A stretch of DNA of 5,916 nucleotides, taken from NCBI GenBank assembly GCA_026419655.1, contig JANZZA010000371.1, positions 1-5,916 on the forward strand. The letters are read 5' to 3'. Under the pieces are notes generated by a model. That model ran no database searches. It had not been told where the DNA came from and was given only the letters and a program-made list of their open reading frames with translations. A program made the translations under genes and the position numbers. Positions 1-5,346 of the stretch are shown here, piece by piece. Position 1 is the first letter of the stretch. Every line of letters begins with the position of its first letter. The stretch comes from Armatimonadota bacterium. GTDB lineage: Bacteria > Armatimonadota > Zipacnadia > Zipacnadales > FEN-943.

Positions 1-1482
1 CGGATACGCTGGACGAAGGATTTGGACCAGGGCGAGGCAGTGGAAGTGAGTGCGAGGGGGCCACTTGTTGGGGCCGTCGTGGCCCGTCACAGGTGGAATA
101 ACTCTACTTTCACTACGTGGATTGGCCTGCGGGCGGGCAGCCGGCAGGTGGACTTTCGGCTGGTGGCCGACTGGCGCGAAAAAGGTACGCCTCAAGAAGG
201 CAGTCCCATGCTCAAGGTTGCCTTCCCGACGACCCTGCGGGAGCCGGTTTTCACGTGTGACATACCTTTTGGCACAGTGGCGCGCTCGCCGGGTGGCCAG
301 GATGTGCCTGCTGGGATGTGGGCGGACCTGACGGAGGTTGTGCGGACGACGGAGAGCAGCCGCGCGGTGCCCGTGGACCTGTCGGCGTACTTTGACCACG
401 ACGCCTTCGCTACAGACGAGCAGCCGTCGGATGGAGACTTCGATAGCATGGGCATGAGCTATCCGGTCTCGATTTTCGCCTCGGCGCGGGATGGCCTCAT
501 GGACTTTGGCGGTCTTCCGTGGCGCGTGCCGCCGACCAGCCCTGGGGCGAAAAACGCTATTCGCGCGGCGGGCCAGACCATTCAGCTTCCCGGTGGGCCC
601 GCTGAGACCATCACGATTTTCGGCGCCTCGGCGCCCTCGGCCGACGGCGGCCACGCAAAGCTGGTCTTTCGCGATGGCACGCAGGAAACTGTGCCTCTGT
701 CTTTCAGCGACTGGTGCTTCGGGCCGGAGGCCGGCGAGGAAATCGCTGTGCGGTCGCCCCACAGGTTTGAGCCTTCTGGCCGCACGGGGCCAGAGTGCCG
801 AATCTTTGCGCGCAGCTACCCGATACCGAAAGGGAAGGTGCTGTCAGCCCTGGTCCTGCCGCGGGCACCGCGCCTGAGGATATTCGCCATCACCCTCGGC
901 CCGCGCGTAGAGGCCAGGCCAGTTTACGGGGTGGCTCTGCTGAACGACTGCAAGCATGGCTACGACGCCAGTGGCTCTACGCTGCGGCTCACGCTCCTGC
1001 GCGCCTCTTACGACCCTGACCCAGAGCCAGACCTTGGCGTGCATGAAATCGGCTATTCGCTGCTGCCGCATGGGGGCGGCTGGGCGGAAGCTGGCGTTGT
1101 CCGGGCTGCCTGGGAGCTGAATAATCCGGTGGCGGCCGAAATGGTGGAAAGCCATGTCGGGCGACTACCGCCTGCGGCAAGCCTGGTAAGTCTGGAGCCT
1201 GCGAACCTCGTCCTGGCCGCCGTAAAACGCGCCGAGCACGGTGACGAGCTGGTGGCGCGCTGGTATGACTCTGCCGGCCGCGAGACGCAAGCGCGACTTA
1301 AGCTGGGCTTTGGCGTGCGGGCTGCTCGCCTGACGAACGTAGTCGAGGCGGAGGACCGTGGCGCGATTGCCGTGGGTGGCGGGGAGGTTGTCGTGTCGAC
1401 GAAAGCCTGCGGCATCGCGACTGTCCGGGTAGTTCCGGCGTCCAGAGGCAGCTTCCCCAGGCCGGTGAGGCCGGCGGGATAG
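1..1482 (+). CDS. GH38-family alpha-mannosidase, C-terminal part (5' end outside window)
   Basis: Likely hydrolyses terminal alpha-mannosyl residues. The reading frame is open to base 1, so the gene starts upstream and the TTG at 22 is not a credible start. The visible 493 residues are the non-catalytic C-terminal beta-sandwich part of GH38. Residues about 15-110 carry the pattern seen before the GH38 C-terminal domain (STFTTWIGL, VDFRLVADWRE, LKVAFPTTL, then DVPAGMWADL). Residues 309-322 are the family hallmark YGVALLNDCKHGYD, followed by HEIGYSLLPHGGGW at 348-361 and the end-of-family stretches VKRAEHGDELVARWYD and TNVVEAED. The catalytic Zn-binding and nucleophile residues lie upstream and cannot be checked. 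Between WADL (104-110) and YGVALLND the protein carries about 190 extra residues that most GH38 proteins lack (listed separately). The next gene starts 104 bases on, same strand. Family assignment is confident; exact linkage specificity is unknown. Confidence 0.9.
   Translation, partial: RIRWTKDLDQGEAVEVSARGPLVGAVVARHRWNNSTFTTWIGLRAGSRQVDFRLVADWREKGTPQEGSPMLKVAFPTTLREPVFTCDIPFGTVARSPGGQDVPAGMWADLTEVVRTTESSRAVPVDLSAYFDHDAFATDEQPSDGDFDSMGMSYPVSIFASARDGLMDFGGLPWRVPPTSPGAKNAIRAAGQTIQLPGGPAETITIFGASAPSADGGHAKLVFRDGTQETVPLSFSDWCFGPEAGEEIAVRSPHRFEPSGRTGPECRIFARSYPIPKGKVLSALVLPRAPRLRIFAITLGPRVEARPVYGVALLNDCKHGYDASGSTLRLTLLRASYDPDPEPDLGVHEIGYSLLPHGGGWAEAGVVRAAWELNNPVAAEMVESHVGRLPPAASLVSLEPANLVLAAVKRAEHGDELVARWYDSAGRETQARLKLGFGVRAARLTNVVEAEDRGAIAVGGGEVVVSTKACGIATVRVVPASRGSFPRPVRPAG
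340..915 (+). other. Domain inserted within the GH38 C-terminal region, probable carbohydrate-binding module
   Basis: Window residues about 114-305 of the GH38 gene interrupt the usual junction between the PAxxWADL strand and YGVALLND. Seen in the insert: a linker with PVDLSAYFDHDAF, then NAIRAAGQTIQLP (185-197), ITIFGAS, FRDGTQETVPLSFSDW (ending at W238), a proline/arginine stretch with AVRSPHRFEPSG, and a closing KVLSALVLPRAP...LRIFAITL (ending near 299). From memory, this order (N-x-A/I-x-x-x-GQTI-x-LP, then FxDGTxxxxxLxxxDW, then KxxxxLxLP and FAITL) matches beta-sandwich modules attached to bacterial GH92 and related glycosidases. The role is inferred to be sugar binding or substrate positioning near the active site. 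The reading frame continues without interruption, so this is a genuine domain insertion and not a frameshift artefact. Exact boundaries are approximate. Confidence 0.6.
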
Positions 1483-1586
1483 CTCTACCGGCGCCACCAG
1501 TGGGATGAAAAAAAGGGATAGAAAAAGGAGCAGAGAAGCCGCCAGAACCGCGGCATGCTATGCGTCACTGCTCACAGGAGGATGAC
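1483..1586 (+). other. Intergenic gap with purine-rich tract and small hairpin
   Basis: This 104-base spacer between the GH38 gene and the deacetylase-like gene has an almost pure purine run at about 1507-1538, including an AAGGAG at 1525-1530 that has no start codon at usable distance. A 5-bp inverted repeat, GCCGC (1538-1542) with GCGGC (1550-1554), has a 7-base loop but no following T-run, so it does not look like a standard terminator. No convincing promoter is visible. The purine tract could be an unstructured leader or a ribosome standby site; that is inference. Confidence 0.3.
1576..1581 (+). promoter_or_regulatory. Ribosome binding site deciding the start of the deacetylase-like gene
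   Basis: AGGAGG, a full match to the Shine-Dalgarno core, lies 5 bases before the ATG at 1587. It lies inside the coding sequence that would result from the in-frame ATG at 1560, so 1587 is the better start. It also implies that the host uses canonical Shine-Dalgarno initiation here. Confidence 0.85.
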
Positions 1587-2678
1587 ATGAGCACGCAAGA
1601 TCTGCGCATCAACTTTCCCTGGGATGGAGACGTGCTGAACCGTCACGACGGAATGGAGAGCGCCGACCGGCTGGATATAGTGGTGACTGGCCAGGCGTGG
1701 CCGGGGGCAAAAGTTGCCTGCCGGGGCCAGGAGACTGCAGCCGATGCCGACGGCTATTTTGCTGTGCCGGTGTCCATAACCCAGCGCGAGGAGAGCATTG
1801 AAGTGGTGGCATACGATGGAGCAGCTAGCGCTGGCGCACAGGTGCGGGTGATGTGGAACGCACGCTCGCGGCCCCGCTATCGTTTCTCCGTGGACGACAA
1901 CGTCGAGTTTCTGGCCGACCTTGCCCGCGACCCCGATGCCTATTCGTCGCTCTTCGACCACTGGTATCTGGCCTTCTGGCGAGACCTGCACCGCGAGTAC
2001 GGCACGAAAATACACATCAACATCTACTACACCGACGGCCGGGGTTTCACCTTAGACCAGATGCCGGACAAGTGGCGCGGCGAGTGGGCGGACAACAGCG
2101 ACTGGCTCCACCTGACTTTCCACGCGCGCCAGGACAAGCCCGACCGTATCTACAAGGACGCCACCTATGAGGAAATCGCGCGGGACGCGGCGATGGTGCG
2201 GGAACAAATAGTCCGCTTTGCCGGGCCGGAAGTGCTCAGCCCAGTGACGACGCTTCACTGGGCCGAGTGTCCGCGCGAGGGCGTCCGGGCGCTATACGAC
2301 GACGGGTATCGGGGCCTGATTATTCTCGCCGAGGAGCCGGCGGAACAGTGCACCACACGTTATTACCTGTCCCCTGAGCTGACCCGCCACATCGCCGGCC
2401 GCGACGCCTGGAAGGACTTCGATATGGACATGTTATTCATCCAGTGCGACCTGGTGGTAAACCTGCACAAGCCCGATGCTATCCCTGGCCTGCTGCAGGC
2501 TCAGGCGGACAACCCGCACACCGGGGAGCTGATGGAGCTGCTCATTCACGAGCAATATTTCCGCCAGGAGCTGTCGCATTACCTCACAGACGCACGCGAG
2601 CGCGCCCGGACGGCCATAGAATTTGTGGCCAGTCGCGGCTATGAGCCTGTGTTTTGGGGCCAGGAGTTTTTCGGCTGA
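1587..2678 (+). CDS. Polysaccharide-deacetylase-like protein with N-terminal Ig-like domain
   Basis: Complete 363-residue protein. The start is fixed by AGGAGG at 1576-1581; there is no signal peptide, so it is probably cytoplasmic. Residues about 1-92 (INFPWDGDVLN, LDIVVTGQAWPGAKVACRG, DADGYFAVPVSI, SIEVVAYDGA) have the strand pattern of a small Ig-like or glucodextranase-B-like domain. Residues about 95-363 look like a divergent NodB barrel. FSVDDN (D103, D104) corresponds to the TFDDG metal/catalytic motif, and HLTFH (H175, H179) fits the H-x3-H metal-binding motif. LHWAEC (H224) and IHEQYF (H321, E322) are further conserved-looking polar sites, and the protein ends GYEPVFWGQEFFG. If active, it would remove acetyl or similar groups from sugars using a divalent metal. 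The usual RxPY-type motif is not obvious, so enzymatic activity is inferred. Its position between glycosidase genes supports a role in glycan processing. Confidence 0.7.
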   Translation: MSTQDLRINFPWDGDVLNRHDGMESADRLDIVVTGQAWPGAKVACRGQETAADADGYFAVPVSITQREESIEVVAYDGAASAGAQVRVMWNARSRPRYRFSVDDNVEFLADLARDPDAYSSLFDHWYLAFWRDLHREYGTKIHINIYYTDGRGFTLDQMPDKWRGEWADNSDWLHLTFHARQDKPDRIYKDATYEEIARDAAMVREQIVRFAGPEVLSPVTTLHWAECPREGVRALYDDGYRGLIILAEEPAEQCTTRYYLSPELTRHIAGRDAWKDFDMDMLFIQCDLVVNLHKPDAIPGLLQAQADNPHTGELMELLIHEQYFRQELSHYLTDARERARTAIEFVASRGYEPVFWGQEFFG

Positions 2679-2695
2679 GTTCGGGCAAGCCGGAA
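2669..2695 (+). other. Inverted repeat straddling the stop codon of the deacetylase-like gene
   Basis: TTTCGGCT (2669-2676) can pair with AGCCGGAA (2688-2695), giving 8 pairs with one U-G wobble and an 11-base loop. The TGA stop (2676-2678) sits at the top of the left arm. No T-run follows, so intrinsic termination is not supported; mRNA 3'-end protection is possible. It could also be chance in GC-rich DNA. Confidence 0.25.
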
Positions 2696-2763
2696 TAAAG
2701 AGAACCTGGGACTGCTTTAAGCGCCATGGAGTATGCCGCTGAACGGTCAGACTGGTGGTGGGA

Positions 2764-2799
2764 GGGGCCGCCGGCGAGAGCTGCCGACTTGTCGGCCCC
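2764..2799 (+). other. Competing inverted repeats in the leader of the GH36 gene
   Basis: GGGGCCG (2764-2770) can pair with CGGCCCC (2793-2799), enclosing a 4-bp inner stem CGGC (2772-2775) with GCCG (2783-2786). Alternatively GCCGA (2783-2787) pairs with TCGGC (2792-2796) across a CTTG tetraloop, a loop sequence known to be stable in RNA. The two folds share bases 2793-2796 and exclude each other, a layout seen in attenuators. No U-tract or leader peptide supports attenuation, so function is inference. Confidence 0.3.
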
Positions 2800-2836
2800 C
2801 TCTGGTGACCCCGCCCAAGCCGGCGGGCAAGATGGG

Positions 2837-2865
2837 TTGCCGAGAAGCTGGAAATGAACTATTTA
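2837..2865 (+). promoter_or_regulatory. Weak sigma70-like promoter candidate upstream of the GH36 gene
   Basis: TTGCCG (2837-2842) and TATTTA (2860-2865) are separated by exactly 17 bases. They match the TTGACA and TATAAT consensus at 4 of 6 and 3 of 6 positions. Transcription would start near 2872, inside the adjoining dyad. In DNA this GC-rich, the A/T-rich patch at 2852-2866 stands out, which is the main reason to list it. Confidence 0.2.
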
Positions 2866-2888
2866 TCGGCGTTCACCCGACGCCGATA
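2864..2888 (+). promoter_or_regulatory. Perfect 9-bp inverted repeat, candidate operator or RNA hairpin
   Basis: TATCGGCGT (2864-2872) and ACGCCGATA (2880-2888) are perfect reverse complements separated by 7 bases. The site lies about 70 bases before the GH36 start and overlaps the start point predicted from the weak promoter at 2837-2865. As DNA it could be bound by a dimeric regulator such as a LacI- or GntR-type sugar repressor; as RNA it would be a stable hairpin. No T-run follows on either strand, so it is not a typical terminator. The repeat is seen directly; its function is inferred. Confidence 0.4.
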
Positions 2889-2922
2889 GGGGCCCTGGGC
2901 ACTCAAGCTATGCGCCGACCCG

Positions 2923-2951
2923 CCTTGGTCAGGCATAAAGCACCAGGGGAG
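2923..2951 (+). promoter_or_regulatory. Ribosome binding site of the GH36 gene with possible masking hairpin
   Basis: GGGGAG at 2946-2951 sits 8 bases before the ATG at 2960 and serves as the Shine-Dalgarno. The upstream CCTTGGT (2923-2929) can pair with ACCAGGG (2942-2948) in seven pairs with one wobble and a 12-base loop, covering part of the site. A competing small stem GCCT (2922-2925) with AGGC (2931-2934) would free it. Translational control is possible but unproven. Confidence 0.4.
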
Positions 2952-2959
2952 AGTACGTG

Positions 2960-5116
2960 ATGCGCTGGGGTGTCCTCCTCGCAGCAGTGTCGCTGCCAAT
3001 CGCCGCTATTGCAGCGCCGGGAAAGGGTGGTGCCCTTATGGGTCAGCATGAAACACCGTCAGAACGTGCAGCGGCCGAGGACTGGCTGGATAAGGCCTTT
3101 CCCGTCCGGGGTGCGGCCAGGATGCTGCCTTTTTCTTTTCGCTACGGCGACACGCGGCCGGAGGAGTTCTTGCGTCGCTGGCGCCGGACTGCCAGGGAGG
3201 AGAAAAGGCGGGATGCTCTGCGCCGCACGGTGCGCTATTGTGACCCGTCCAGCGGCCTGGAAGTCAGAATTGAAGTCACGCGCTGGCGCAACTTCCCGGC
3301 GGTTGAATGGGTACTCTATCTGAAGAATACCGGCGGCGCCGCCACGCCCATCATCGCCGACGTACTGCCGCTTGACGCTTGTTTCCCGCTTGGCCATGAG
3401 GCGGGCTGCCGCGTACATCATTCCCTGGGCAGTGAATGCCAGCAGAACGATTTCCAGCCGCTGGTGACGCCCCTGAGCGCCGACGCCCAGAATCCTCAGG
3501 CCCCCTGGCGCGGTGCAGACAACCCTGTGGTCATCGCCAGCAAAGGTGGCCGGTCGTCTTGTGGGGCGCTGCCATTTTTCAACATCGAGACGCCCGGCCG
3601 CGGCATAATCGGCGCCATTGGCTGGACAGGCGACTGGATGGCGCGTTTCTGGCGCGCCGAGGACGGCACGGTGCGCGTGCAGGCCGGCATGCCGCGCACG
3701 CACTTTGTCCTTCACCCGGGCGAGCAGGTGCGCACGCCGCGGGTCCTCCTCTTGTTCTGGCACGGCGACCGAATCCGCGGCCATAATCTCCTGCGCCGCC
3801 TCCTAATTTCCCATTACCGCCCCACCCGCAACGGAAAGCCTGCCCGCGCACCGATTTCCTTCGCCGTCTGGGGCGAAAACCGCGCCGAGCGCCAGATTGC
3901 CAAAATCCGGTGGTTCGCCGAGAACCGTGTCCCCATTGATAACTTCTGGATTGACGCCGGCTGGCACGGCGACGGCACCTACAAGGACGGCTCCAACGTC
4001 TTCAACAGCGAATGGTGGCGGCATGTCGGCAACTGGTGGCCCAACAAGACCACGTATCCCGACGGTCTTTCCCCCATCGGCAGGGCTGCGGCCGAGGCAG
4101 GCTTTGACCTCACCTTCTGGTTTGAGCCGGAGCGCGTCTTCCGCGACACTTATTTTGTCCGCGAGCACCCGGAGTGGCTCCTCGGGCCAATCGGCGATAA
4201 CTATCTGTTCAACCTCGGCCTGCCAGAAGCCCGCGCGGGCCTCACCGACCTCATCTCCAACCTCATAAGCGAGGGCGGCATTACGGTCTACCGCCAGGAC
4301 TTCAACTTCGACCCGGCACCCTACTGGCAGGCCGCCGACGCTCCCGACCGCGTGGGCATCAGCGAAATGAAGCACATCGAGGGCCTTTACGCGTTCTGGG
4401 ACGACTTGCGCCGTCGCCATCCGGGGCTGCTCATTGACAACTGCGCCAGCGGCGGCCGCCGGATTGACCTCGAGACCATCTCGCGCAGCATCCCCCTCTG
4501 GCGCAGCGACTATCAGTGTTTCCCAAACTTCGACCCGATAGGCATGCAGGGGCAGACTCACGGCCTTGGGCTCTGGGTGCCTCTCAGCACCGGCGCCTGT
4601 GACCGCCCCGACGACTACGCCTTCCGCAGCGCCCTCGGCCCTGGCATCGTCATGTGCACACCGCCAAACCCAACCGGCGCGCCCGAAGGCTTCCTCACAC
4701 CGTGGGAAGCTTATCCTCTGGACTGGCTTGTCAGAGCGCTGAAAGAGGAGCAGCGCGTCCGGGCATACTTTGAGGGCGATTTTTATCCACTGCTCTCCTA
4801 CAGTCTGGCCGACGATGTCTGGGCCGCGTGGCAGTTTGACCGGCCAGACCTGGGCGAGGGCATGGTTGTGGCCTTCCGCCGCCAGAACAGCCCGCTGACG
4901 GGCATGACAGCCCGCCTGCGTGGCCTGTCGCCGAGAGCCACCTACGAAGTGCGCGACGTTGACGGCCGGCGCGGCTGGAAGGCCACCGGCCGCGAGCTGA
5001 TGGACAAAGGCCTCAGCATCACCATCAGCCACCAGCCAGGCTCCCGCATGTTCCTTTACCGGCGACCCCGCGCAGTAACGCCCTGGCAAAAAGCGCACGA
5101 GCACCCGCCTCAATAA
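2960..5116 (+). CDS. GH36-type alpha-galactosidase, probably exported
   Basis: Predicted retaining glycosidase releasing terminal alpha-galactose (or alpha-GalNAc). 718 residues from the ATG at 2960; a GTG at 2957 is in frame but closer to the ribosome site. Residues 2-18 look like a short Sec signal peptide (one Arg, hydrophobic GVLLAAVSLPIAAIA, A-I-A before a cut after about 18). About 30-295 form the N-terminal beta-sandwich and about 300-600 the barrel: WGEN (304-307), FWIDAGW (329-335, D332), WFEPE (387-391), YRQDFN (444-449), DNCASGGRR (493-501) and WRSDYQ (514-519). By analogy with GH36, D447 is the nucleophile and D517 the acid/base. The C-terminal beta domain spans about 635-705 and the length fits the family. 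The strands use YRQDFN rather than the classical K-W-D-x-N, so this is a divergent subgroup and substrate is uncertain. An alternative in-frame ATG at 3038 would give a form without the signal peptide. Confidence 0.87.
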   Translation: MRWGVLLAAVSLPIAAIAAPGKGGALMGQHETPSERAAAEDWLDKAFPVRGAARMLPFSFRYGDTRPEEFLRRWRRTAREEKRRDALRRTVRYCDPSSGLEVRIEVTRWRNFPAVEWVLYLKNTGGAATPIIADVLPLDACFPLGHEAGCRVHHSLGSECQQNDFQPLVTPLSADAQNPQAPWRGADNPVVIASKGGRSSCGALPFFNIETPGRGIIGAIGWTGDWMARFWRAEDGTVRVQAGMPRTHFVLHPGEQVRTPRVLLLFWHGDRIRGHNLLRRLLISHYRPTRNGKPARAPISFAVWGENRAERQIAKIRWFAENRVPIDNFWIDAGWHGDGTYKDGSNVFNSEWWRHVGNWWPNKTTYPDGLSPIGRAAAEAGFDLTFWFEPERVFRDTYFVREHPEWLLGPIGDNYLFNLGLPEARAGLTDLISNLISEGGITVYRQDFNFDPAPYWQAADAPDRVGISEMKHIEGLYAFWDDLRRRHPGLLIDNCASGGRRIDLETISRSIPLWRSDYQCFPNFDPIGMQGQTHGLGLWVPLSTGACDRPDDYAFRSALGPGIVMCTPPNPTGAPEGFLTPWEAYPLDWLVRALKEEQRVRAYFEGDFYPLLSYSLADDVWAAWQFDRPDLGEGMVVAFRRQNSPLTGMTARLRGLSPRATYEVRDVDGRRGWKATGRELMDKGLSITISHQPGSRMFLYRRPRAVTPWQKAHEHPPQ

Positions 5117-5346
5117 ACTGCCATCCTTTGCCAGTAACACCAGCGAAGCAATACTATGTGCAGCCCTGTACCGCGGCCTCGGCCGCTAGACAATTCCCCG
5201 CACAGGGAACGCCGCTCAGCAGTCAGTTGTTCGCGGCGGAATTCACTCTCACAGGCGCTGCGAACTTTCTCGAAGAATAAAGGACCTTCGTTGTCGCGCC
5301 CGAATCCTCGGTCCGACGGGTATTTTCTTGAACCGCAGAGGTGCTC
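5117..5346 (+). other. Intergenic region with nested inverted repeats
   Basis: No gene is supported here. GCGGCC (5173-5178) and GGCCGC (5181-5186) form a tight hairpin, which is enclosed by CCCTGT (5164-5169) with ACAGGG (5202-5207). Next, CGCCGC (5210-5215) pairs with GCGGCG (5233-5238). No T-run follows any stem. No good -10/-35 pair was found. GAATAAAG at 5275-5282 also occurs just after the deacetylase-like gene (2693-2700), which may be chance. The nested stems suggest a structured leader for the GH2 gene or a processing site after the GH36 gene. Confidence 0.35.
5337..5341 (+). promoter_or_regulatory. Ribosome binding site of the GH2 gene
   Basis: AGAGG lies 5 bases before the ATG at 5347 and 8 bases before the second in-frame ATG at 5350. 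An in-frame TGA at 5329-5331 rules out a longer upstream start except the GTG at 5341, which overlaps the site itself. Confidence 0.6.

Noticed and set aside
22..24. TTG as the start of the GH38 gene
   Set aside because: The frame continues to base 1 and the protein begins in the middle of a GH38 domain, so this is an internal Leu codon of a truncated gene.
1560..1562. ATG as the start of the deacetylase-like gene
   Set aside because: No ribosome site precedes it, and the full AGGAGG at 1576-1581 points to the ATG at 1587.
2679..2956. Intrinsic terminator between the deacetylase-like and GH36 genes
   Set aside because: Several stems exist, but none is followed by a T-run on either strand, so standard intrinsic termination cannot be claimed.
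2733..2960. Possible small protein of 75 residues whose stop overlaps the GH36 start
   Set aside because: GGAG sits only 1 base from its ATG, too close for a ribosome site; the translation is rich in Pro, Gly and Arg without a motif, and the region is full of inverted repeats.
3059..3784. Open frame of 241 codons on the minus strand
   Set aside because: Antisense shadow of the GH36 N-terminal domain with a low-complexity, Arg/Ala-rich translation.
3803..5140. Long open frame of 445 codons on the minus strand opposite the GH36 gene
   Set aside because: It lies antisense to a gene with clear GH36 motifs, its translation is rich in Ala/Val/Gly with no recognisable motif, and long antisense frames are common in GC-rich genes.
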